DNA of 64,000 nucleotides, taken from positions 7,866,501 to 7,930,500 of the forward strand of contig OX439043.1 in assembly GCA_949317995.1 (NCBI GenBank), in the 5' to 3' direction. Position 1 is the stretch's first letter. The number at the start of each line of letters is the position of its first letter. The notes beneath the pieces are model-generated. The model ran no database searches and had not been told where the DNA came from. It worked only from the letters and a program-made list of their open reading frames with translations. Shown piece by piece: positions 43,101 through 44,515 of the stretch. The DNA is from Acholoe squamosa (lineage: Eukaryota; Annelida; Polychaeta; Phyllodocida; Polynoidae). Both the position numbers and the translations under genes were made by a program.

Positions 43101-44468
43101 TAAGAATGCACCATTTCAAGTCTAAACCCTCAAAATTTTCTTGGGGGGGGGCATGCCCCCAAACCCCTCTAGCTTGACCGCTGCGCGAGACATGTAACAC
43201 TCCTAACACTTTCACCAGGTCTTGCCCCCCCCCTCTAGAGAATCCTGGATCCGCCACTGAGTTTGTAATTTATTAACTTTGATCCCTTATTTGGAGGGAA
43301 GAATGATGTCTTAAAAACAATGTACTTTTGTAATTGAAGGCAAAGTACTGGATGTATAACTCATTGAATAAGCTTATGATATGGTATCTTGCTAAGAAGA
43401 GATTACAGTTAGTTTTAACACTTACCGTCCTTTAGTTTTTCAGATAGCGTTCCATACTGCTGATTGCTCCCTTGTTTAGGTTCATCCTGCTTACTTCCAA
43501 CAGCCTCAGTCTTGCCAAATTGCTCTGGGCTTAACTTCAGAATTTGGCTGATGATATGTTCCTGACTGTCCAAGTATAGAGCTCTAAGGAAAGCATTCAG
43601 CTTCCATTTGGGGTTTTTCAGGAGCCAGGATATCATTTTCTGTACTTGTTCATAGTTTGTGCCTTGCTTCTGTACGGTTGAAAATAAATCTATTTAGACA
43701 GAGCTCTGATAAATAGTACAACATTCAAGTATGTTTCATTAGGATTATCTTATCAACATCATCAATATATTTTCATTGTCATAAAACTACAACAATATGG
43801 TGGCCTCCTTGTTTGTGTGTGGTGGCTACCTGGGGGACAGGTGACCTAGATGAGACTATGCAGGCCTGCCCCCTATGTGAGTCCCAGGGTAGCACACAAA
43901 TATACAGTAGCAGAACCGCTACATATATATACGGTTCTGAGATAATTATAACACCCATATATATGTTCTCAATACAGGATATTTTATTTTCATCAGGGTT
44001 GAACCATTATTTTACCCTGTCTTCATGTGTACACAGGCTTATTATTTCACAATATTTTTACACAACATTATCCTATTTCACTTTCACAATACATGAAAAG
44101 AGACCTATCATATTTCAAATGAATGTACAAAGGCTCATCATATTTTCACAGTGCATGTACATAGCCTTTTCGCAAAACATTTTCATAATACATTTTGATA
44201 GACTGATCATACATTACAATACATATAGGCTTATGATATTTCACAATAGATGTATTGTAAAAAAAAAAAGCCTTACCAGTGTGGCAGCCATCTTCTGATC
44301 CAGTACATCTAATGTGATGAGATGGGGCCAGAGGTCATCCATCCGTACATTGTCAGCCAGGTCTGCCAAGTTTTTGTTCAGTAACTTCTTCAGTGGTTCA
44401 CATTTATTAACAATTTCTTGTTCTGATGGGTTGTCTGGTGCCCAGCATGGATTCCCTGTGGTCACCAT
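12809..44468 (-). CDS. CARD-NACHT-Rho GTPase fusion gene (NLR-like), eight exons, 1201 residues predicted
   Basis: Exons 44468-44277, 43669-43426, 40951-40816, 40411-38923, 38705-37888, 37665-37633, 36955-36760 and 13306-12809 total 3606 nt, an exact 1202-codon frame in which every phase matches. Approximate layout: CARD 20-125, linker 145-190, NACHT 210-690 (P-loop GPTGSGKST 218-226, Walker [10 protein letters not shown] about 297-305, NLR-type helix [14 protein letters not shown]), unrecognised 690-960, Rho GTPase 994-1201 ([23 protein letters not shown], CaaX CSLL). NLR proteins oligomerise on signal and recruit CARD partners. A prenylated Rho tail would place it at a membrane, which is inference. 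The exon 4-5 junction is the least certain. If unused, the NACHT frame would end at the stop at 38857-38859. No leucine-rich repeats are visible. Confidence 0.8.
13307..14530. other. Part of intron 7, nothing recognised
   Basis: AT-rich intronic DNA between Rho exon 8 and the foldback repeat. A minus-strand open frame of 107 codons at 13468-13791 has no recognisable domain and looks incidental. Confidence 0.5.
14531..16776. repeat. Foldback: inverted repeat with arms of about 970 bp around a 314-bp loop
   Basis: The left arm (14531-15496) and the right arm (15811-16776) are reverse complements with scattered differences. For example, the sequence around GATATCACTCTGATAAAG recurs in both arms at mirrored distances. 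The arms hold a degenerate minisatellite of CCTATCC(CTCA) words. The outer edges are C-rich on the left and G-rich on the right. No coding frame was found. It lies in intron 7 of the Rho fusion gene, so its transcript would fold into a long hairpin. Confidence 0.85.
16777..18208. other. Intron 7 between the foldback and Polinton 1
   Basis: No gene. It contains the tRNA-like head at 17127-17196 and two AAACGTTTTTAAACG-rich blocks (about 17260-17425 and 17925-18005) that look like degraded MITEs with AACGTT words. Confidence 0.5.
17127..17196 (+). repeat. tRNA-derived SINE head
   Basis: It has a pol III A box (TAGTGGTTAGCGC at about 17135) and B box (GTTCAAGTCCC at about 17175) at tRNA spacing, but no convincing cloverleaf stems. 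The following AT-rich stretch fits a SINE body. Confidence 0.55.
18209..18214. repeat. Target-site duplication AACGCC, left
   Basis: Identical to 36622-36627. The 6-bp length matches Polinton integration. Confidence 0.9.
18215..18615 (+). repeat. Left TIR of Polinton 1, dense in transcription-factor motifs
   Basis: About 400 bp, mirrored at 36215-36621. It contains a CRE palindrome TGACGTCA (18332-18339) and ETS-type CCGGAAGTGAC (18282-18292, 18461-18471). It also has CCAAT within ACCAATCAGAG (18303, 18365) and AP-1 TGACTCA (18553, 18600). The nuclear-receptor palindrome AGGTCATGACCT occurs twice (18261-18272, 18342-18353), with about seven further TGACCT half-sites. It probably combines recombination end, replication end and promoter for the late cluster, which is inference. 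Confidence 0.85.
18750..19064 (-). CDS. Polinton 1 coiled-coil protein of 104 residues, function unknown
   Basis: The ATG at 19064 overlaps the protease stop as ATGA, suggesting coupled expression or a compact late transcript. An upstream in-frame ATG at 19175 is possible. The middle is heptad-like and acidic ([20 protein letters not shown]), followed by [11 protein letters not shown]. The C-terminus is short and Cys-containing (GCSWYCNKN). It is the gene closest to the left TIR. I do not recognise a family. A scaffold or accessory virion protein is possible. Confidence 0.6.
   Translation of the reverse strand: MNFEMSPEEVAVKADVSNLLVKGKVKRELDVIDGLQSTAEVIDKILIIMAELMDKVVALEENDIGRKALKDLMERMRALEDRSQSPTPAKTGCSWYCNKNSFSI
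19061..19525 (-). CDS. Polinton adenain-like cysteine protease (PRO)
   Basis: 154 residues, typical for the family. The catalytic triad order His-Asp-Cys is visible: GQHWVAFYV (His), [11 protein letters not shown] (Asp) and [11 protein letters not shown] (Cys). A Gln before the nucleophile region is also present. The family, related to adenovirus and Ulp1 proteases, processes capsid precursors. It lies directly downstream of the capsid gene. Confidence 0.9.
   Translation of the reverse strand: MRTSDITGALGNHPHTRRFYLGTFASNQCPKKPIPSTCFVSNTDPSSKPGQHWVAFYVSHNGNVFYFDPYGLPPFTIYHQRFMQKSSDGHGSFSRKQVQNFYAKTCGAHCINFLIETCRTKDPHHTVKRFSQVPFNLMDKIVRPFLRKREKKRQ
19534..20850 (-). CDS. Polinton major capsid protein (double jelly-roll)
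   Basis: 438 residues, a usual length for Polinton hexon-like capsids. The C-terminal signature is visible: [29 protein letters not shown] and [14 protein letters not shown]. It matches the family pattern of a DLT strand, then a 'GxLxIxLxF' strand, then a final strand. It would form the trimeric capsomer. It sits between the protease and the basic core protein, the usual morphogenetic order. Confidence 0.88.
   Translation of the reverse strand: MSLLHPKGQVCAVGELDLHALPVTQKDILKCQKITKTTNNALTPHTESFDFTFEPSNLYTDLSETELYMELEAVAADGTTHLAVGIEAAPVNNLAHALFASCQLLINGEKVTGNNEDYGLKAYILDTICCNKEDKETRLKGCQKYMKDTCGHMEARAGENAGWTARRAEFSARNKHALVMKPHLDLIKQCKVLPPNCEIKFIFEKNQPNYYMMQAADQNYWVKITKAEMTLLQKCVDDEVVKTHVSSVRNPHWGPFNYHIARCKVTKHTLDGGSQDYSWTQPDTTQIPTRIVLCMIKETAAAGTKTENPFNCRHFNVKEICVRYDDQKFELKTDFETGNCIRAYSQMFIDSGLSALGQDCGITLEDFKDGYSFFVFDLTPDRAPEDSRINLIKQGKLGISLRFAAPTTHAISAVLCSFYDNNIQLTADCLPVTDYHMN
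20853..21323 (-). CDS. Polinton basic core protein with amphipathic helix (pVI/pX-like)
   Basis: 156 residues. The N-terminus is Tyr- and Gly-rich. Next comes a Gly/Leu-rich amphipathic segment ([20 protein letters not shown]) like membrane-active minor proteins. The C-terminus is very basic ([19 protein letters not shown]) and suited to DNA packing. The start is 2 bp from the capsid frame's upstream region. The assignment is by composition and position. Confidence 0.6.
   Translation of the reverse strand: MLHYYGTPPYLAPRGQYAEYYRKSQFGNGALPAYGGRGRQRGHGLGSLIGGLLRGAVPLLSKIGRSAAKSAGKALLTTGAGVLSDVVTGKGFKKSVVRRSKATGKNLLKRAASSAQGYIKGTSEPPPVKRRATGKRGGRKGQRGRGRGQARGRTLF
21336..22673 (-). CDS. F54H12.2-like Polinton structural protein, candidate minor capsid/penton
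   Basis: 445 residues from the ATG at 22673. The N-terminus [20 protein letters not shown], followed by [20 protein letters not shown] and [14 protein letters not shown], matches the conserved opening of the F54H12.2-like family found in Polintons across animals. The middle is a disordered Glu/Lys-rich stretch. The C-terminal half is beta-rich ([13 protein letters not shown]). A penton-like role is inferred from location and family. Confidence 0.75.
   Translation of the reverse strand: MAFTLTLPSNSSMNVFPDNTLTSYNTILAEYINSPTQLECALQEITCPTTWYNVKEEPILLVQGENDLTNNLRSVVALLNKRRREFFPLEKPGAHSVFSRASSSTSNLSAQSALKRGVKITKNLRHVNPVGSTETIPPAGPASESPPTPAAATETPSGGFTSNQPTPEKEEKEEEEAKGERDTAGREKREISSAVAEEMSMDDREKRSLSFFEEKAVFTDSANVSPLSPSQLQAVKICTRFKEISRYLSKYYFKEGSIYNMFALEGVNLESNSELIGYLNRTINKLQSMLVRKLRNYRKNNKATVFHYNKYTMKSVVSLPPGVVMQLPENLGKQLGFDGSVFLSGKTQSPYVVDLQFKSRCAFVYSDIVKHSLVGDSKAPLLRQININRYNGDMQTISFQNLIYLPVTKTTFRQIGIYLRDKTGEPIPFESGSVSVVLAFRPLQG
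22658..23737 (-). CDS. Polinton retroviral-type integrase with C-terminal chromodomain
   Basis: 359 residues. The DDE core is visible: [11 protein letters not shown] (Asp 1), [11 protein letters not shown] (Asp 2) and [12 protein letters not shown] (Glu). The C-terminus is a chromodomain ([35 protein letters not shown]), as known for Polinton c-integrases. It is thought to direct insertion to marked chromatin. Its 3' end overlaps the start of the next gene by 16 bp. Confidence 0.93.
   Translation of the reverse strand: MAHKALKKDVLRFYTDPKQPGSFTSVSKLQRHHFKKTKKKNIEQALEDVDAYTRHKPYKRRFPRRKTQTWGIDKQWQLDLIDMREFSKENKGYQYILAGIDVFSRYGFGQPVKSKRADDVTEAFKKMSKERKPQQIQTDKGKEFVNKIFKKHCEDQKINFFTGENDDVKCALAERFNSTLQGKMWRCFSHFNNYKWVDLLPDLVKSYNLTYHKALGAAPSDINKDNSEVLFYRLYDQPQKKKVPVLQLKRKNQVRMLKTKKTFNRGYEPNWTEEIYTVDNISPKGYHLKDLLGEEIKGSFYEPEVQKVQVRHGRRYNIEKIVKYRGKGKKREALIKWKGYGDKFNSWEPVKNINKWRLP
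23719..23895 (-). CDS. Polinton small basic protein, 58 residues
   Basis: The ATG at 23895 opens [17 protein letters not shown] nuclear-localisation-like [11 protein letters not shown] lies near the C-terminus. Highly basic, it could be a DNA-condensing core protein. The frame overlaps the integrase start by 19 bp. Real expression is unproven. Confidence 0.5.
   Translation of the reverse strand: MRAVKRLNPTLKFVKNKSAFAGHSPSFAASPLKRASPIKKRKVSQKGTGRKFIWRTRL
23912..24673 (-). CDS. Polinton conserved protein of 253 residues, function unknown
   Basis: The N-terminus is Pro-rich and helical. An Ala/Gly run and a long acidic stretch ([11 protein letters not shown]) follow. The C-terminal module [40 protein letters not shown] and DITDLLAFA is a module I associate with many Polintons. 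The acidic middle suggests binding to the basic core proteins. That is inference. Confidence 0.65.
   Translation of the reverse strand: MSYSRMALVRADLVPREKKPSFVSPSSPPQPGPSVQDQYYSTQLLREGLTPDSSLVQVLNHLQSKAHEVLNSPNLKLKEKLRQYNQLMIKSGILTKKAKALGQRREGPYPGRAVGQGPAGAAAAAAGGVNNSLEDTDDGDDDADHTFTETRDDPPLPDDSDGDSVDEFKGEEGFKPRARDNTEGMDADIKERIPASYRTTAKNLYRELSRHGSQILNWNRDGEIYVNGERVPGTDITDLLAFAARPVFEKGPT
24681..25046 (-). CDS. Polinton small protein with C-terminal hydrophobic tail
   Basis: 121 residues. It has a basic helical body and ends [20 protein letters not shown], a Gly-flanked hydrophobic segment typical of small Polinton minor virion proteins with membrane activity. It starts 8 bp before the next frame. 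Confidence 0.6.
   Translation of the reverse strand: MVTKRSPSGGKFKTIRKHYHLLKHISKCSSAECSHIIKGLSDEVIRLMSQICVNVMNKNLLRNESDAVKRLSPYKKELKSVTRHKATVKQKRKTFEQKGGFLGTILGLALPLITGLIGARR
25048..25736 (-). pseudogene. Polinton FtsK/HerA-type packaging ATPase region
   Basis: Starts at the ATG of MDHKEKEII. Walker A is [14 protein letters not shown] and Walker B is [11 protein letters not shown], followed by [14 protein letters not shown]. The family's NPRD signature, [10 protein letters not shown], and a terminal [12 protein letters not shown] block are present. The enzyme pumps DNA into capsids. The region is counted among the element's breaks. Confidence 0.85.
25750..26379 (-). CDS. Polinton tandem Death-domain protein
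   Basis: 209 residues from the ATG at 26379. Two death-fold repeats are visible. The first has [31 protein letters not shown] and [16 protein letters not shown]. The second has [29 protein letters not shown] and [18 protein letters not shown]. Both follow the Death-domain pattern of helix 1, 'W/Y-x-x-L-a-x-x-L-g', 'xLxxW' and a final 'L.x.g..d.a'. Such a protein could interfere with host death-fold assemblies. It has its own TATA box upstream and lies next to the ATPase. Host capture is inferred. Confidence 0.75.
   Translation of the reverse strand: MEFHLSDELLFKVSEKISEKDYPRLGVYLGLRLSLMDYMEKIPSLRSMGREMLISWSRKNVRCKWMVLRHALSDIGRYDLTDYCRWYMGYYNVVDHCEIPPEQWKVDTLFVNLADKFEMLDWRKLGTQLGMSDHELNLISTPVPGKKGVTNPVFEVLMVWKYREISHPSCLIASLYNMGLSDVALYVEGLNKGSTGLKEDEVAPLVTLV
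26380..26815. promoter_or_regulatory. Spacer with TATA box and inverted GGGTA / TACCC arrays
   Basis: A minus-strand TATA box (TATATAAG, about 26466-26474) lies roughly 90 bp before the Death-domain ATG. Next to it are about eleven GGGTA repeats (26474-26530), a GGGTGGGTGGG tract, and about six CCCTA repeats (26684-26715) facing them. The arms could pair, or form G-quadruplexes. The same spacer with different repeat counts is in element 2. Confidence 0.65.
26816..27439 (-). CDS. Polinton unrecognised helical protein, 207 residues
   Basis: Starts [14 protein letters not shown]. Largely alpha-helical with Cys in the N-terminal third ([19 protein letters not shown]) and a long helix [20 protein letters not shown]. 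It is conserved as an open frame in element 2, so it is a real gene. A TATA box (TATAAA, 27493-27498) lies about 55 bp upstream. No family is recognised. Confidence 0.7.
   Translation of the reverse strand: MSRYFLQRVLEQRHPDDTQVLTYVRERNEIICCSSICFRYVCKYLKECVLHRKKLYLVFSSVQSSFTSKDRKTLRKMVLSHNLSKFSAVETLGYALKHGRKGKGPLKNPFHVEALKAAEEHHAKENPRLLNQRLHFFMSILELLAECLETKTLFSSCPIFHIPSSSLDRFSVEEKEKVWFYLAMWCTQLISLTHCFHHNQLALHSTS
27493..27498 (-). promoter_or_regulatory. TATA box for the 207-residue gene
   Basis: TATAAAGG on the minus strand, 54 bp before the ATG at 27439. Kept in element 2. Confidence 0.6.
27675..28331 (-). CDS. Polinton unrecognised protein, 218 residues
   Basis: Starts [20 protein letters not shown]. 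The C-terminal third reads [20 protein letters not shown] and then [14 protein letters not shown]. The last motif resembles the closing strand of BECR-fold RNases (a hydrophobic strand ending T-A-Y/F-P), but the resemblance is weak. The frame is intact in element 2. It faces the SIM-rich gene across a divergent promoter region of about 400 bp. Confidence 0.7.
   Translation of the reverse strand: MANFCPLPLSLTVGHKRRQEVFISDIRRGVEEGKVWAVWKFCPENLNRDLYIPPNCNFKQCFLHNQTTALVPGGPSVKKLISENGESFFSGVLLGHGAMVHLMSRHSISSGSSKKFISDRQKPFFLRDQPLGGGPGNSVFIDSTMVKALIKATLLQPDKITHSLGSKIFYERGFRTEIGHNYHGCCHVVRVITEITTSHEKGQLKVVTAYPVSNFWSS
28332..28729. promoter_or_regulatory. Divergent promoter region between left- and right-reading gene sets
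   Basis: A plus-strand TATA box (TATAAAG, 28612-28618) lies 118 bp before the ATG at 28730 and serves the SIM-rich gene. No TATA box was seen for the leftward gene. Paired AACGTT-type words lie near 28428-28445. The arrangement is the same in element 2. Confidence 0.55.
28730..30133 (+). CDS. Polinton SIM-rich nuclear protein with PC4-like C-terminal domain
   Basis: 467 residues from the first ATG, 28730 (context ACAATGCC). Three SUMO-interacting motifs lie in a disordered Pro/Ser region: KVIDLT (about 140-145), EVVDLT (about 155-160) and EVIDLT (about 176-181). Each is followed by Ser/Thr and Pro. A nuclear-localisation stretch [12 protein letters not shown] follows near 216. A folded region around 305-361 ([32 protein letters not shown]) resembles the PC4/p15 single-strand DNA-binding fold. 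A role in replication or in controlling SUMO-dependent nuclear bodies is inferred. It is directly upstream of PolB. Confidence 0.75.
   Translation: MPGRMKTGLSVRRGGAKKLAPLTFTTSKQTVEKASGIAPPPTSPASPDKPPATPARLPTEVPDAGEQEAALAALHGEITDFLDRVRDRSPQEAGDGDFDIREYINPPAPLNYQPPTETPTSASYSPVTPEEPSPQVSPIKVIDLTTSSPAVKPIEVVDLTQGTPSPAHRGGYSQVEVIDLTGPSPLYSLPVPVEELLLKSPPEKRNCSSEKEGEPKKKRQKRAYHKKTPVSTPASDSSATSSYGAEPIGSVPGVPSPKDKSHRQKFGEGTAPSSSSKLVGFRSVPLVVKKWPARFGFQEKSPAPNQVFYPEGDNNACIEIYREPSIRGVCLRTYLDKPYERCLNLEAREFRNLVDQIECILGKYKELHRLAALGERKVDNLLLSLNQDCTDPSGGRAMVLVNLYKGTPKVHIGTTSYVEEMNASVSSSFRMPPSATHCGHTVSPFILEDIKSRVGPFLDETTDFYSG
30134..30364. promoter_or_regulatory. Intergenic leader before PolB
   Basis: 230 bp without a frame, AT-rich, with TATAGAACATAAAG about 50 bp before the PolB ATG as a possible TATA-like element. 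Confidence 0.35.
30365..34508 (+). pseudogene. Polinton protein-primed-type DNA polymerase B region (element 1)
   Basis: N-terminal Cys pairs ([12 protein letters not shown]) and an OTU-like block ([13 protein letters not shown], then HVSLITNM) come first. A C2H2 finger ([19 protein letters not shown]), exonuclease motifs ([17 protein letters not shown]) and palm motif A ([13 protein letters not shown]) follow. Then come the family-specific [12 protein letters not shown], motif B ([10 protein letters not shown]) and motif C ([11 protein letters not shown]). It replicates the linear element with protein priming. This copy is counted among the element's breaks. The element 2 copy is one open frame. 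Confidence 0.9.
34560..35060. repeat. 81-bp palindrome-bearing tandem array in Polinton 1
   Basis: About five to six copies of an 81-bp unit. Each contains the perfect palindrome TTTGAACAATTGTTCAAA and wider inverted arms TGTTCATTTGAACAA / TTGTTCAAATGAACA, then CCCCATAGAAAACAGTGTT. It is AT-rich and lies between PolB and the terminal gene. Conserved in element 2 at 54680-55170. Cruciform-forming arrays of this type could act as a replication or control region (inference). Confidence 0.8.
35315..36187 (+). CDS. Polinton Cys-rich terminal protein, 290 residues
   Basis: Start chosen at the ATG of [20 protein letters not shown] because element 2 opens there. An ATG 47 codons upstream, at 35174, is specific to this copy. 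Many Cys residues occur in pairs ([24 protein letters not shown]), and the C-terminus is a zinc-ribbon-like [10 protein letters not shown] / FICKYCV. No family is recognised. It is the gene closest to the right TIR and reads toward it. Confidence 0.7.
   Translation: MESLEAMLVEQTTETPPYDYYMRPVLQSVASYNQASSITPDNDISSVACGCSENFFWEIIPAKNIGYFRGAEPDTVDHCITSVKMYKYFSSAFWDAYRNCMYYCRVKKVNLIMHDWCIGVYQLHTEPGCPRHYTRYTLGSVRKFALTLQELECNPIVGVFCQCNCKLEVSAIAKTICFTCLQVSLELHALSIPGVKNHFSFEVNFKDGFLSGLLPGPKNSQTYFLAQALFEHAISNIAKLNSYCFHNTWKTSLTGQSWYQASKFTHNKCFCSICARPGNGKSVFICKYCV
36215..36621 (-). repeat. Right TIR of Polinton 1
   Basis: Inverted copy of 18215-18615. The CRE TGACGTCA at 36497-36504 sits 117 bp from the tip, the same distance as in the left TIR and in element 2. 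The inner limit is approximate. Confidence 0.85.
36622..36627. repeat. Target-site duplication AACGCC, right
   Basis: Identical to 18209-18214. Confidence 0.9.
36760..36955 (-). CDS. Exon 7: Rho GTPase N-terminus (P-loop, switch I)
   Basis: 196 bp, from acceptor ACAAG to donor AAG/GTACTT. After a Ser/Pro-rich linker it encodes [17 protein letters not shown] and [21 protein letters not shown] is the exact RhoA-type P-loop, and TVFENY holds the switch I threonine. It ends in phase 0 and joins exon 8 to give [20 protein letters not shown], a correct Rho strand order. Confidence 0.88.
37059..37175. repeat. (AT)n(GT)n microsatellite
   Basis: About 36 AT units followed by GT repeats with GGGT interruptions, in intron 6 of the host gene. 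Confidence 0.95.
37247..37593. mobile_element. hAT-like MITE, 347 bp, 6-bp flanking duplication AATATG
   Basis: Ends CAGGGGCGTAGGAA and TTCCTACGCCTCTG are inverted. AATATG flanks both sides (37241-37246 and 37594-37599). CAGGGGCG-type termini resemble hAT elements, though 8 bp is the usual hAT duplication. Non-coding, inside intron 6. Confidence 0.7.
37633..37665 (-). CDS. Exon 6: 33-nt microexon
   Basis: Acceptor TTGCAG, donor TTTAG/GTAAGT, phase 2 to phase 2, encoding [12 protein letters not shown] with its neighbours. It is conserved in the decayed copy at 472-504, so it belongs to the ancestral gene. Confidence 0.75.
37888..38705 (-). CDS. Exon 5: 272-residue region of unknown fold
   Basis: 818 bp, from acceptor CACAG to donor GAT/GTGAGT (a strong donor), phase 0 to phase 2. 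Its frame stays open throughout and joins the microexon to make ATG in phase. The N-terminal part has clustered Cys ([11 protein letters not shown]) and Gly-rich turns (YGTGGTRW). The C-terminal part looks alpha-helical ([33 protein letters not shown]). I do not recognise it. It is not LRR, WD40, TPR or ankyrin by eye. Confidence 0.65.
38923..40411 (-). CDS. Exon 4: NACHT NTPase with NLR-type helical tail
   Basis: 497 codons. It opens [18 protein letters not shown], then [17 protein letters not shown] (Walker A). Next come [10 protein letters not shown] (the strand that in NLRs reads FLFxFREL), [13 protein letters not shown] (Walker B with the NLR-type D-x-x-D-E) and [20 protein letters not shown] (sensor-1 region). 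The C-terminal part has [11 protein letters not shown] and [18 protein letters not shown], the winged-helix/superhelical signature of NLRs. The acceptor is TTCCAG. The proposed donor is GAG/GTTCCA, a weak site. An in-frame stop 64 bp further on, at 38857-38859, is the alternative end. Confidence 0.8.
40816..40951 (-). CDS. Exon 3: linker before NACHT
   Basis: 136 bp, phase 1 to phase 2, acceptor TTTCCAG and donor GAG/GTAAAT. It encodes [20 protein letters not shown] and ends YEDGYLR. The fold is not recognised. It may be the N-terminal part of the NACHT module. Confidence 0.7.
41206..41286 (-). repeat. tRNA-derived SINE head in intron 2
   Basis: On the minus strand an A-box-like TGGCTCATGTGTAGGGC is followed at tRNA spacing by a B box GGGTTCAAATCC. 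No good acceptor stem, so not a tRNA gene. Confidence 0.5.
41781..43259. mobile_element. hAT-like non-autonomous DNA transposon, 1.48 kb, AGTTT duplication
   Basis: Ends CAGTGGCGGATACAGG and CCTGGATCCGCCACTG are inverted. AGTTT flanks both (41776-41780 and 43260-43264). Next to the ends are G-runs (left) and C-runs (right). The interior has no transposase. A solo end of the same family sits at 52706-52770. It lies in intron 2 of the host gene. Confidence 0.7.
43426..43669 (-). CDS. Exon 2: second half of the CARD and linker
   Basis: 244 bp with AG acceptor and GTAAGT donor, entering in phase 0 and leaving in phase 1. [20 protein letters not shown] plus [14 protein letters not shown] is the CARD helix 4-6 signature. 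A polar tail ([12 protein letters not shown]) links to the next exon. Confidence 0.8.
44277..44468 (-). CDS. Exon 1: first half of the CARD
   Basis: 64 codons from an ATG in the context GACATGG. The body reads [17 protein letters not shown] and continues [18 protein letters not shown], the helix 1-3 pattern of CARDs in which a 'Lxx.L' stretch is followed by a 'DxLxxxGVL' stretch. It ends in phase 0 at a GTAAGG donor. The start is supported by the same ATG in the decayed copy at 2476 and by a TATA box about 40 bp upstream. Confidence 0.8.
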
Positions 44469-44515
44469 GTCGACTGTGAATGAATTCAGGAAGAAAGCAC
44501 CTTATTTATAGGTTC
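44469..44515 (-). promoter_or_regulatory. TATA box and probable short leader of the CARD-NACHT-Rho gene
   Basis: TATAAATA on the minus strand at 44503-44510, about 35 bp before the ATG at 44468. Transcription would start only a few bases before the ATG. The decayed copy lacks this TATA box. Confidence 0.45.
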
